Positions 41,501 to 55,185 of a DNA stretch of 64,000 nt are shown here, piece after piece; positions within the stretch are counted from its first letter, which is position 1; each line of letters starts with the position of its first letter. The position numbers were made by a program, and so were the translations under genes. The notes under the pieces were generated by a model. It did not search any database and was not told the DNA's origin. It worked only from the letters and a program-made list of their open reading frames with translations. The stretch is from Temnothorax longispinosus (lineage: Eukaryota > Arthropoda > Insecta > Hymenoptera > Formicidae): the NCBI RefSeq assembly GCF_030848805.1, contig NC_092369.1, forward strand, positions 1,530,798-1,594,797, written 5' to 3'.

Positions 41501-43501
41501 TCCTCCCCAAGAATGTATCTATAATCTATCTATCCATGCACTCAGACATAATCAACCGCACAAATCTCCGACGTGGAATCGTTAATGTTTCACCTCGTAC
41601 GTCCGAAGAAACTTGACGCGACGTGCCATTGTACGCATTGTTCGTCGTGAACACATATACGGTGTATACTCACGAGCATAAATACGTCTTATCGAAAGAA
41701 TATCGAGTATTATCGACATACGGCCAAATAGCGGATCGGTAATGGAGACCCGGCCATCTATTCGAAGAAAAGAGATACGCGTCTGCCATGGCACCGGATA
41801 GTCCCGACGTCGTATATAAAGCCTGTCTTCACCAGCGATATTTATTTGTCCGGATGGCGATACGCCGCGCCGGGTGTCCTGCGCTTCGGGGCTTATCGGA
41901 TAACCCGACGTGTCCGAGATCGGATAATTGTTCCGAGAACGAGTCGCGATAGGGTGCTGTTTCACCCCGTGCGAGACAATTGCGTGGATAATCTTATTAG
42001 TGCGCTAAATGTAAGGTATACGAGCGAGATAAAGTGCAGAAGCGGATGCGAAAGAAACTTCCACTTTATTGCTAGTCTTTACTTTAGCAGAGAAGCCGTT
42101 TTAGTTTCCGGGGGATACCGCTATCCGATACGTTATTATATAGACTCTATATTACTACTATATCACGATATGTATATAATGGTTTATCACATTACTGGAT
42201 ATAATAATAACAGTCTACAGCAAGTTTCATTTTACATATATAATGCGCTATTTCTGTATCAAACTATACTTATTATGTTGTTTATGTTTAGGAAAAAATT
42301 TTCTCTAATGCTCATTAAGAATATCTAGAATTTAACCCGGTAGATGTGATAAAACGATAAATACAAGGTACAAGTTTGTATTGTATATTACCTACTTTTT
42401 CTAAAAATTCACATATGATATGTTTTAATATAGCAAAATTTATTTGAAAACAAAGACAAAAATTTAATTTTTTAATTTTAATTGCATATTATATGCATGT
42501 ATTATATCTGATATATTTATTAATGCACAAAATAGTATTTTATAATTTGCGGTTTATAGAACATTTTTTATAATTATTCTCAAAAAGTATTGTATTAAAT
42601 AACTTTTTCAAAGTCGATTATATGATGTAAAGATAAAGACTTCAGATTATAATCAAATATAATACAAATATCATGTAGTCTACATCGTATCAAACTGAAA
42701 GAAAATCACGCCGATTAATAATGATCATCCATAGCTCTTTACTATATTCCGACAAATCGTCCAACGCGGAAACATAAATCGTCGATCATTACCTCACCAT
42801 TGGCGAAAGAAATATATCTAAATGTGCTCCTACTTACAAAGCAATAATAATTGCGCTGTTTATAAATAACCGGCTTTCATCAAAGCAAGCACGAAGCACG
42901 ACCCTTAGCGAAAAAAAAGTAGAGAGAAAAACGCGTTAATCCATAAATATTTACATACCACTAGAGACGCGCAAATTGAATAACGTCTAGAAACTTCGAA
43001 CAAGCAGAAATGTAAATTTTAATAAACGATGAGCATACCGATGACATAAAAGATATATAGCATCAACCTATTGAGTCGTTCGATATTAATTATCCGGTAA
43101 GTAATAAGAGAACGCGATATTCCAAGAATATCATTGCAAAAATATAGTTATACCACAGTAAAATACGTTCGAAATCTTATATGCGATTAAACTTTACTGT
43201 ATTAGTAATATATAAAAACTTTAACACAATATTACTATTAATCTTTCACATATTAAGATTTAATACGGATATACTTTCAATTATATTTAATTATATACAA
43301 TCATATTATATTAATAATATACATATATATTACTAATTCTGACGAAATCAACAACGAAGAAAACTGAGATATCTATAATAATATACTATTAAATTAATAG
43401 GTACTATTAAATTGTTTGCTGTGCTTGTATGAAAAGTTTCCTAATATTATAATATTCGTGACACATTTGCTGAATTTTTAGAGACTGAAAATAGTACTCA
43501 C

Positions 43502-43604
43502 TTTCGGCCACTGTCGAGAAATCTGTCGAATTCCACCGACATCTTACAACAAAGGGCCCGCCGATTGTGCGAGGATGAGCACTTGGTGTTGATCATGTGG
43601 CTGT
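43502..43604 (-). CDS. fng: fringe, coding exon 4 (cysteine-rich Fringe-domain block)
   Basis: This 103-nt exon completes codon 134 (Asn), encodes residues 135-167, and supplies two bases of codon 168 (Lys). The translation contains INTKCSSSHN and RRALCCKMSVEFDRFLDSG. The three cysteines and the NTKC and CCKM blocks are conserved in Fringe proteins, where luminal cysteines form disulfides. The acceptor is TTTCAG and the donor is a consensus GTGAGT after CGAAA. Phases are 1 at the start and 2 at the end, and both agree with the neighbouring exons. A perfect 13-bp hairpin lies about 120 bp upstream of this exon, in intron 3. Confidence 0.96.
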
Positions 43605-46600
43605 CTGAAAGCAAAGGAAGAGGGCTGAATGTAGGGTGGGCGTGCAATTAATTAAGAGGTTAATAATCATCCTCGTGAGCCGCTGCTACGGCGCGGCGGT
43701 GCGGCGGTCTAATTAATTCGAGCTGATGGTTCTCGCTTCTTCAGGAGCGAGAACCATCCTTTCGGAAAGAGGGTGTATCGCGATCGATGATATACGCATA
43801 CACGTATACACGGAGTATCCTCTTTGTCAAACAATCAAATCGCAAGTAATTCTTAATCGTAATCAAAGATAATTATTTTATATTAAATTATACGTAAAAG
43901 AAAAGAGAAATTCAGAGAAAATCCATTCGCAATCCGATCCAAAGGATCACTTCTAACATCCGTTCGCAGCTTGTGTCTCGGTCGTAACTGACTTGCTTAT
44001 AATAACATGCACTAGCACTCAATCACAGGCTACGAGTCACACTGGCACGTCGCAACACATAGGAAAACAATTGATTTCATATTTAAAATTAGCCAACTTA
44101 CGGAGAAATATATATGTAGGGGAGAGTGGGGAATTGCGAACACCTAAGGAAAAAGTTAAATAAAGCCCCGATAATTATTTATCAATTATAAGTCTTTATT
44201 TTAAATTTAAATAATACTCCAGTTATTTAACTACAATAATTAATATTTATAGATTATCAACATAAACTATAATTTTAAACAAAAAGCAAAACCGGCGGGT
44301 AACTCCAAATGGCAAGGGTTTTGCTTTAGAAGCAATTTAAATAAAAAGCAACCAAATGCCGTGTAATCAATAAATAATTAATCGAATTAATTTCCTGTAA
44401 CTGGTATTTTCTGTGGTGTCATTGCGCGAGATCGAGATCTCCCGCGGCGCGGCGCGCGAGGTTCTCGGCATCCACACCTGAATAAATCGCGCAGGATGAA
44501 TCGAGTTCGAGTCAGGTAGAAACGGTAATGAGAAATGGCCGATGCGGAGGTGCAAACCGGTGCAGAGCGCGTGGTGAGGTCAAATGTCGGACGGTGCCCG
44601 AGGGTTCGCGTGCTCATCCCTCCTCCGGCGACCTTCCGTACCCGATATTATCCTCCTCGGGACCCGCGTCCACCCACGCTCCTGCCTCCGCTGCTCGTGA
44701 CTAATGCGTAGCCCGAGTTATGAGCGAAGCACGAAATAATATCGAGTTTATTATAGAAACGTCTTACGTGCGCTACGGTAATCCGCGCGCTTTCATTTTT
44801 TCCGTGCCCTACGACTGTCGTATATGTTGTTCAACTTTCATCACTTAAATTAATCCTCAATACCAATACTCTTTATCTCGCGTGTGAAAGTTCGGTAATT
44901 GCGATGCTTTCCCTTGACAATTTCTTTCCTTTTCTTTCTTGTCGATCTTCGAAGAACGATAGCGTTATTGTCCAGATGACCGAAATAACGGCCGAACGAG
45001 AACTTGCTCTTCACCTCGTCCACGTCCACTGACAATGAGCATCATTCACGTTCCCCGGTGCATCTTTTCGTCCTCCCTTGGCCATTTCTCATCATCCGCT
45101 TTCTCCGCCTGCTCGTCATCTGCATCCGCGCCTGAGGGTGCAATTGGGATGCGCTTCATAGTAAGGTTAGCAATGATATCGCCAATCAAAATTCGCCGCT
45201 GTTATTATCTCGAGTATTATAAGCCCGTCACTAACTTACATTGCGACTAAAGCAAACGATAAATCCGATTTCCATCGTATTACAAAAATTTGCTTCGATA
45301 ATACGAGTAATAAAATCTTGATACGAATTTTATTTTAAAACTACACTAAAAAAATATATTACTTCATGCAAGAAAATAGAATTTTTGGATTTTATTTTCC
45401 TTAATTCAAAGAAATATAAGTTAGATTCGAGAAAATATTCTAAACTCAGAAAAATGTTTTCTCAAATCTATACCCAGTACTTCTTTGAATTAAAGAAACT
45501 AAATTCAAAAAAATCTATTTTCTTACAAATAATTTTTTTTTCAGTGTGGTTACACTAAATTTCAATAACACTTAACAAATTTTGTATAATAGAATTAAAT
45601 ATCAAAGAAAATAATCAACGTAATTACATTTGAAGTAAAAGCAAAAATATTTCTATTTTAATACATTAAAGTTAATTAAGAACGACTGCACCTCATATTT
45701 CTTAATGCAATGAATTAATTTTCGAAAGAGAAACATAAATAAAAACTAAAAATAAGAAAATGCAATTAATTCAAACAAATAATTTAATGTAACTTCATGT
45801 AATTAATAATTAAAACAAAATTTAACTGCTTATTAATACGATTATTGTATATTTATTCCAAAACCTGATGACTAAGCTTTAAATTTCCACATCTAGGGAG
45901 GTTATCGACGTGATCGATTAATCTATCGATCATTACAGGATCTCATGTAATTTGCTTGCGTGCAGAGTTCGCAAACCGGTCGGTCTAGCATGTATGTGGA
46001 ATAATATCATGGAACCTATCGAAGTAACTCGCACACGTGCCCTCTGCTTCTTTCGACACATCGATTTCTCTTTATTGGACACCCAGTGTCCACTCAGCAA
46101 GTATATAATTATCCATGCAATACGTGTTAACGCGCGCTGCGATATTAATTAAACGATATATGATTCCCAAATAAAAGAACATCTTTAAGCGAAAGAACAA
46201 GATTGGCCGACATAGATAACGAAATAATTTTGAGAAAGACTCTATTTTTATATTTGACAACGTTTGGCTAATGTCGTGACAATTCGACCATTGGTTTTGG
46301 TCAGATTAATCGTCAAGACTTTTTCGACTATACGTTTTGGTCGTTTCTAAATTGATTTAATCTTTGATACTTACATATAAACATCTCATTTTTATTAAAT
46401 TAAATTATTAAATTTATTGCAAAAAATATTACCTCAGCCAGGGTTCGAACCTTGTTTTATTTAATATTTTAGTCGATAGGTAAATTGAGAGGTAAAATAT
46501 GCAATAGCAGATTCAGCAAACTCATCTTTAAAAATTTTAACTCAGGTAGCTTTTAATCGATCCAACTGGCACATATATGCTACCTGCGTTAAAATTTTTA

Positions 46601-47942
46601 ATTTTTCACTGGCGAATCAAGCTCATTGTTTTTGTTTTTCAAACGCTTCAAGTTTGCAAATTTACAAAATTAATTTAGCGTATCTAGTTCGCTTAAAAAA
46701 TTTAGATAGATCGCATTTCGTAATATTAGATTATAAAATAGTAAAACAAATAGAAATTATATCGCACTTTTTCGCTGTTTCGGTGCCCTCGATTCGAGGA
46801 CGCCTGGAGTAATTGTCCGAATAAACCGCACCTTAACCCGACTCTCTGAACGGACGACCGAGACGCGGATATGACTAAACTTTCGAAATGATTGACGAGG
46901 CAACTCGGCTCCTACGAGCAAACGAGACAAGCTCCCGCACACGCGCCCGTTTCGCCAGCAATTATCGCATAAATGAGGGCGACCATTAAGGCCCGCCGTC
47001 GTAATTATCCGTGTCTTGTCTTACATAGGGAATATACGTACTTCACTTGGGTTTCTTTTTTAATAGAGCCATTTGTACGGGAGATGTTTACGCTCTCGCA
47101 CATCGACAGGTGTTCTCATGACTTCGAGATTGTTGGTCAACGTTTACAACATCCGTTATTATATTCACGTAAACTTTTTCTTTGTAAAATTGCAATCGGT
47201 GAAACCGTAACGCATGATATATTATAGAAATACAAAACTACTCCGTGTTTATGTTATTGTAATCGCGTTGCATACTGAGGAAAAAATCGATAAATCGATA
47301 ATTCTCTGCGATGAAAAAAAGTAAGGGCGATATTGTCTTTGGAGGGCACCGGTTAAAATACAAGAGAAAAGAGAAGAGTTAAACTTGATATAAACGCATC
47401 GCTATATTGCGCGATAATATTGTAATTTAAATATATATGGTAATTATTTGATGTTACACTCTCGTCAAACGACAACATAGTTTTGCTTTGAAAAATAAGG
47501 ATTCTCTTAATATTTTATCTCGCGTTTGGCAAAAGTCCGAACGTGACCAAACAACCGCGAGCGAAACACAATTAATTCTAAATTAATCTCAATATCATCT
47601 TATGTAGCTTTTACTATTATACCTACTATAAATCTTAGAATCAAAAATTAACTTATAAAGTAGTAAAAGACACAATTTATGTATTATCATACAACCATCC
47701 CAAAAAATATAACTTTCAGTTTGATTAATAATTATTTTATATACTATATTTAATTTTATTTAACTTATTATTGAAATATTGAACTGTATGTATATAAATT
47801 AAACGTTAAAAATGTATTTTTAAAATTTTTAAACAAAGTTAGAAATCAGTTTACAAAAATTTGAATGAAAAATACGAATAATTAGACAATCTTTTTTTAT
47901 CGCGCAAGGATTAGTAGCAAGAAATTATTGACAAGTACTCAC
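43605..47942 (-). other. Intron 3 of fringe (4.3 kb)
   Basis: The intron lies between micro-exon 3 and exon 4, with GTGAGT donor and TTTCAG acceptor. It holds a perfect 13-bp hairpin (43725-43758), an isolated transposon-like terminus near 44115-44145, a CACT-ended miniature element (45344-45546) and a possible relic of coding sequence at 44850-45159. The remainder is AT-rich and featureless. Confidence 0.85.
45344..45546. mobile_element. CACT-ended miniature element, about 200 bp
   Basis: CACTAAAAAAATATATTA at the left pairs with the inverse of CACTGAAAAAAAAATTATTT at the right, and AAGAAAATAGA recurs inverted further in. A second inner pair (TTAATTCAAAGAA and TTCTTTGAATTAA) makes most of the element fold back. 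TA precedes the left end. Confidence 0.6.
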
Positions 47943-47991
47943 TGGTTTGATTTTGGAAGTAAGGGTCATCTCTGTCGGTGAAGAACCAGGT
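47943..47991 (-). CDS. fng: fringe, coding exon 3 (49-nt micro-exon)
   Basis: This 49-nt exon encodes TWFFTDRDDPYFQNQT (residues 118-133) plus the first base of codon 134. The acceptor is a pyrimidine-rich tract ending TTCGCAG. The donor is GTGAGT. It enters in phase 0 and leaves in phase 1, and joins exon 4 to give QT-N-SHMINTKCS. The TWFFTD..D block is a conserved Fringe motif within the nucleotide-sugar binding half of the domain. The exon is small and stands between introns of about 7.2 kb and 4.3 kb, so an automated gene model could easily miss it. Skipping it would shift the reading frame. Confidence 0.95.
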
Positions 47992-50900
47992 CTGCGAATA
48001 GAAACAAAAAAAATTCGTTATATTTTGATTATACATACGCGACCACTTTCGATTATACCCGATGCGGCGCAATAATCACGCTACGGCACGTACGCGTTCG
48101 ATTGTTTACCGCGGACCATCCAGCCAAACGCATCACGTATCGATCATAAATTTCAATCCCTTTCTTATCCCTTCGCAGTGGATCGCTCCATTCGCCAGTT
48201 ATATGCAATAAATCTTATCTTATAGCCTTAAAGCACTTTGCGCCAATACGATACACTTCTCTCTCATTTTTGTATTCGCGAGATAGAAATCATAACAAGT
48301 TTTGAAAACGAAATGGGACATAGAAACGGGCACTCGTTAAGAAAAATATCATATGTAAATGTTGCGTTATAAATATACGCGCGATACCACAAAAAACTAT
48401 ATTTATTTATAGAAATCACAAGAAAAAGCAACTCTATAATCCTAACTCGCACTGTCGCATATATCACGTAGAATATTCTATTTCCGCAACTACAAAACAA
48501 CTTGAAAATATTATCAACATCTTCTAGTTACGGTCTGTAAAATAATGTGTATTTTGTAAATTAAAATGTCTTCAGAAGAAGATAGATAAATCTTATTATT
48601 AGAATTCTCTTTTGCTTTAATCGCTGTCCAAAATAAAAAAGTAAAAAAAGAAAAAATGCCCAGAACGTGTGATAAATGATAAAGTGGCATATATACTTTC
48701 AATTAAGAACTATTCAAGTTTCTCGTGTATTTCGTCGCGCTGGAAAATTTATCTCGGAGCACCGCGAGCTGAGACTTCCCATTTGTATCTGTCGCATCGC
48801 ACACCCTTTCCGTGGCACTTGCATCTGGACTCGTATACGTATCGCAGCGTCGTTACGTTACGATCAGCGTACGCTGCACGTGTTAAAGTAGTCGCTTATT
48901 TTTAGTTCCCAGGAGGAGTAGTTCCCTTCAGGAAGTGAACGAGCAAGAACAACCGAAGGAGGAGGTGTGGTGCATCCAGACGTCAGAAGCATTGTCCCGA
49001 TAATTTTCACGCGGCGATATATCGCGTCGGTCCTATATAAGCGACCGGGAAAACCGAAGAACATGAAAAAATGCGATGCTCGGTTGCGTGATTTTACATT
49101 CGCCATTTCCACCACTAAAGCGGTACGTTGGTACGTTAACAAAATTTCACGAACGCAACTTGGTAGAGAATTTCGACGCAATTACAGCATATCTCTAATA
49201 AAGGCATACCTAATATCTCTATATAACTTTTATTTCGGCCGATCATTAAATGCACGCTGCACATGCCAATGCTCGCGTTCTGTTTCATTAATTAAAATAG
49301 AATTAAATCGCTTATATTGAATTGATCACACAAAGCATTACATAAATAATGCGGGATTTAATCAATGATACAATCTCTGAGAACAAATTTAGTCGACCGC
49401 ATGTGTATCGGGATTATGCAAGCTTCAAGCAGAATAAACTGCAGTTGCCTCAATAAGTTCGCCTGCATGCATATCTCGGATGTAATAGCTATAGCGGATA
49501 TCCGTGGTGCAACGTGACAAACGTAAAAATAGCGCGTGTATAAAGGCTCTACAATTGTAACACGTTTATCTGAGGCATGCGGATAGAGAAAAAAGGGAGA
49601 GAGAAAGAGAGACCCGGAGAACTCGTCAGCGTTCCCAGAAAGAACATGAATATCCGGCAACGAATGAATGTCGCGTACAAAAATAAGAGACGGGTGTATC
49701 GCAATGACGTCAGTGGCACCGGCGTCGCATTACATCGACATAATTGCATTAATCCCGCACGTATGTCATACTTAAAAGAACCGTCGTTAAGCTGATCTTC
49801 GAGCTTTTCCCGGGAATTCGTCGAGCCGTCCCGAGTGTTGGTTATTCCGCTCGTATCGCACGGAATCCAACATTTGTGAATGTGTCAAGAGCGTACAATC
49901 ATATTAAGACTCGCTCGTTACGTCTAATTAGACGAATTTGTCCTAAAAGCACGAAAAGAAATTTAACGATTGCGTTTCTACCTACGCGAAACAAACATAT
50001 TGCCTTCCCCATAATATTGCCAATTTCCGTAAGGAAAAGATTAAGTCATAAAAAATGTTTATGAATTTATATACGAATTTCCTATTAAAATAAATAATAG
50101 CTTGATTAATGTAACACTGAGCTTGATTAATATAACACTGATGAAACACGTAACTTCTGACATGTGAGACAAAAGTTTTATAATTAATTAGATATGCCAT
50201 TAATATATCGAATGGCCGGATTGTGTGCTATAATTATTCTCGAACACGGATGACAAATAAGTAAAAAATGAATAAAATCCAACATAAATATATTTGACGC
50301 TATACAAAAGAATGAATATATTTTTGCGTGCGAAATCTTGCAAAATTTTAGTCTTTTTATGTCTAATCCTTTTTTAGACGTATACGGGATTTTTACGTAA
50401 TCTTCAATCAAAGAGAATTGGATATAGTACCTATCGTTTGGCGATGCCGATGCTGCCGGTAATGATTGATTATATCGCATTGGAGGTCAATTGAAAATCG
50501 CAGCCCTAGCAACTCTCAGCGCAAATAAGAGCAATGGAAATTAAGAGGAAATAATTCGCCGAAGCGCAGTGAGCTCTCATCGGCGCGCCGCGCTAAATTG
50601 CATCGGACCTTTTAAGACTTGCTTAAATAACCAAAGTAATCGACCAATTATCCGAAGCCAGTTTCCGACCGGCGCGGGTCGGCCTTCGACGATTGGGGGA
50701 TTGCCGAGGTATCGGCCGAGTCATTCTAAGTAACGACACCCGACTTTGACCCGCGATCAACCCTCGAGATCTCGAGGGGTTCTTTTTATGAATCACGAAA
50801 ATTTGTACCTAACCATGTGTGTCCACACCTCCGCTTAATAACACGATAATCGAACGGCATGACCATCAAGTTTAAAGAAAGGCGCAAGAAAAGATTTCGT

Positions 50901-53900
50901 CGAATTTTCGGTCTCAATAAGGGTTACAACTAAAAAAGCTTACAATTAGTCAAAAAAATTTCGAAAAAAGTATCTTTATTAAGCATAAAATTACCGAAAT
51001 TTGATTGAAAAGATTTCAAAGAAAATGCTTTTAACCACACTCTTTTAAATTGTAATTTGGAAGTAATGGAAGCTTATTAATTTGATATTTCATTGTTCAG
51101 ACGTAATAACAGCTGATATTGCAAAATCATAACAAATAAATTTTGGATATACATATTTTGAGAAAATATCGACTCAAAAAACTGATCGAATGAATTATTA
51201 TCAGAATCAAAATTAAAAATTCTTAAACATTAAGATAGTATAAAAAATATTCGCAGATACATTATGCATGTATAATCTTTACTGCTATTATAACAATCCA
51301 GATTTTGTAACAAGACATAAATCTCAATTGTTTTCTGGATTTCCAGGCGGATGTCTAGAGAACGACTTAAACGAACGGATATTAACTACTTGATCCTATT
51401 ACATGCCACGTAAAACACCGAGCCCATAAGAACGAGAAAAGAAGTAGGTGGCGAGGTGTATAAATGTGGCTATTAAAGGTCATTAACAGCGTCGTAAGGT
51501 GGTGGCCGAAGGGGAGAAAGGGAGCGAACATGGGGATTGTGCCAACAATAAATGCGCAATCAATGTTCCTCCTCAGTGGAGCGCATTATTAAAACGCATT
51601 ACTTGTGATATACGACGTATTAATAATCAAAACATTGCGACCTATTGCTCACCTCTGTCCAATTTAGGAGAGAAACTTAACACTTCGACAGCGCGCTACT
51701 GCACGCAATACTCTTGTTTTTCTTTTCTTAAACCCATAAAAGCTTATTTTAAGACTCCAGAAAAGAGTTTTAACATATATATACTAAAGACAATAAAATT
51801 GTATTCTAAAATTGAAATTGTTAAGTGCAAAATACCATAAGAGATTATTAACTGATTATATAAATAACATTTATATATAATTTTCTCTTTATCACAGCTT
51901 CTAAGATAATTTCTTTTCACATATAGATAACGTTATTAGTCGCAATTGATTGCATAATATTTACAAGTTTTGTAAAATAATTATTTAAAAAAGACTGTTT
52001 AAATATAACTTATTGTTAGATATACCTAATTTAAATATAATTCATACATTTGGTCAAAAAGTAAACAAGTGCCATTCTGCATTTCATGATTTCAATTGGA
52101 ACTTAATATACTTTTTTACTCCATGCTATGGTATCAATCTTCAAAGCTCATGATGCACTTACGTTCATTTTTGCTAAGGCTGTTTTGTGAAAAATTAAGG
52201 AAATTTTGGGAATATCTAAAGAAATCGATCTACATTTTCCAGACTCATTGCAAATAATTATTTTGAACCTATAGGCAGATGGCTGCAGGGTTTCTACTCA
52301 AGTCTATTATCTTCACCTATATAAATCAGCTACCGTAAATTGGATCGTGAATTTCTAATCTCGTAAGAAAAGAAAGAACAAGTTTTCTAATCGTTCAAAA
52401 TTATTGATTAATTTTTTTATTCGCAAAATTCTTCATCTCTTTCGGATACTCTTATTTCACCGTTTAAAACATAGGTACGTGAATTTTATAAATTATAAGT
52501 GTTTAAATGAATAATCTCTCTTTTACAAGTGCACCATTTCATTAATATGCGCTTAATTAAGCTGCGAACATGTAATCATTTGAATCGATACTCATCGTTT
52601 ACAATATAAAAAAGTTCCTTTATACAATTATAATCTTTTTTTTTTATACGATATTATATGCACCGAGTGCATCGGATTTCAGCAACAATACGTGAGAATC
52701 AATAATAACCCCGATCTCATACACACGCAAATTAAAAAACGATCGCTCCAGCCGACTCGCAGGATCGTGGCGTATCGTTTAATTATCGAGAAAGAAACAA
52801 CGAAAAAGGTGAGTTCGTTGAGAGTGCTCGTGGGTGGACTAAGTCGGCTAACGCGGAGGTCGTCAGGGTCGGAGGTAAATCGTGAGATCTTCCCACGAAC
52901 CACAAACCGTACACACAGCCGTACACAGACTTTTATTATTCTCATCGCACTTTTTCTCGCTCGCGTTGCGGAAAATGCGTGCCGACGCGAGTCACAGGCA
53001 ACGTGCAACGCGAGCATACGCATGGAAAAAGCGTGAGATCGACGGGAGCAAAGAGTAATCCAGATACGAAGCAAATTATTAAGACACCGCGACACGTCAT
53101 AAGAATTACGAATGCTGCTTTCATTGCGGACACAATTCGGATAATCTCATAATCTGTTTCGATCCTTATTCCTCGAAATCATTGACGTATATTACGCATA
53201 TGAATCCTTATCGATTCTTAATTCAATTCATTCGAAAATGCAGAGCTTTATCACCGTATAAATTGTATTCTTGTTAATAAATGATAATTGAAAAATATGA
53301 AAACAAATATGTAATAAATACTTTTAATAACATTTATTTTTATAGATATGTATTCTCATTTTTATAACTTGAGGCTTAACTTGAACATAGCAATATTAAG
53401 TATAAAAAAATTTAATAACATTAAACTGATCAAATGGAGACTTAGAACGTTATAATATAAAAAGAGTGTTGCAATTATACAATTGAAAATTAAGACTCGA
53501 TAAGAAAATATCCAATTGCCAGAAATAATATAAATAATATATAGATAAATGCGCATATAATAATATATATAACAATATATACATAATATATATAAGTAAA
53601 TGAATCGAGGATATGAAATGAAAAATTAGAAGAATGAAGTCAAATCAAAATGTCCATAAACAACGCGAACAATAAACGCGAGATAATGTACCCATAACTG
53701 AATTCGCTGAAGTTTGTTCCCTGAAGAGTGAAGAGCGTAGAGGAAATCAACCGAGATTACAGGAAACGCGAGAACTCGTGCAAATCCAGGTAGTAATTAC
53801 CTGCAGGAGGAACGGTATATTAACCCAGCGAAGTGCAGAAGGACGCGGAAGCCGAGATGCACGAGTATTTTGTTTCTTTATCCGACGCAAGAATCATCAC

Positions 53901-55185
53901 CGGCATATGAGAAATTCTCAAGGTTCTTCATTAGTATTAATTATATATCAAAAAATGCTTGTTCGTTGTCCTACCGAATCCTATCATCAAGTACTAGACA
54001 ATACTCGATACGTTCGATGTTTTTCGATAAATAAATGTGTAAAAATAAAGATATATAATAATGCGCATATGTACACGTAATTATTTATTAATTTAAATCT
54101 GAATACAAATATGTAATTTATACTAATGAAGATAGCGTAAGTGCCGTGCGCTTAAAGAAAAAGATTTTAATCTATTATATGTATATTTATTATAGTTCAA
54201 ATGGTATTATAGTTTAAACGGTCCAATCAATTTAATTCTGTAGCAACAACATCGCGTAAATTTGGCGAGGATTAGCGCCTCTTGTTTTTGCAAGGTACGG
54301 ACGGCACCAGCGATATTATTCGAAAAGGCAAATGAGAAATTGTAGAGAAGAAAGAGTGGAACGAATCTTATTCCCACGGCGCGAGAAATCGTGAATTCAC
54401 GCTGATCATCGGCGACACGGTCTACGGTAAATACGCGCGAATACGCTTCGATACCCTTGGATAAGGCCCAACGAGTCGTGTACAAAGTGTGGCCTATTCC
54501 GCCCTGCAAGAAAGCGCGTAGATGAATCTCGCGATGATGGAGACATCGCGATAAGACTGTGCGTGCATTTATCACATTTTAACACGATTAATTCTTATGG
54601 TTCTCATCCGCGTTCTCTGTTCTCTTCACGAGTAATAACGAACAAATAGAATCGAGTAATAACAAATAATATTCCTCAAAAATAATTTTTTTTTTAAATA
54701 CCACGTAATTTTTATCAGAAAAAATATTGCACCCGTGTAAAACCAACTTTAACATTGAAAATATTACTCAATACATTTAGTAATTAATAAGGAAACATGT
54801 CTAAATGGAAAATGAAAAGCGGTTGTATTTAATTATACGTTATTAATAAGTAGATTCGAGGTAGTTCGAAGTTTGTAAATGCTGAGCGACATCGAAAATT
54901 CGAAATACACTCAACTGTTTATAAAGCAAGTAAAACTTATCAAAAGTGGTAATAAAATTAATGTATACCGTTATGAATGAAACAAATATAAAGGATACAT
55001 AAATCACATATCGGAAGGTAACCCAGTTATTGAACAACAGTCTCAGAAAGCTTCATTATTTTCAGGCGATCGGGTTATATTCGTAACGAGGTTGTCGGAG
55101 CACAAGAAACGGGGTGATCGAGCGACGCTAATGAATCCGGGATATCGGCATTTCACGGCGATCAGCGCGGCTTAAAGAGGCTCAC
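47992..55185 (-). other. Intron 2 of fringe (7.2 kb)
   Basis: The intron is bounded by GTGAG (after exon 2) and TTCGCAG (before exon 3). It contains a 20-bp tandem duplication (50101-50141) and an 18-bp perfect palindrome (50761-50778). I see no gene, RNA gene or transposon with defined ends in it. Confidence 0.85.
50101..50141 (+). repeat. 20-bp tandem duplication
   Basis: CTTGATTAATGTAACACTGA is followed, after one G, by CTTGATTAATATAACACTGA. The two differ at a single base. Confidence 0.85.

Larger units (their letters stand above)
14054..43501 (-). other. Intron 4 of fringe (29.4 kb); repeats, no gene seen
   Basis: The intron is bounded by the exon 4 donor (GTGAGT) and the exon 5 acceptor (TTTCAG). 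It contains copies of several miniature transposon families, listed separately, plus microsatellites. GC-richer segments near 18770-19140, 26000-26400, 32940-33300 and 37560-38000 could be regulatory, but nothing in the sequence lets me say so. Open frames within it look random: no conserved domains, no codon bias and no splice structure. Confidence 0.85.
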
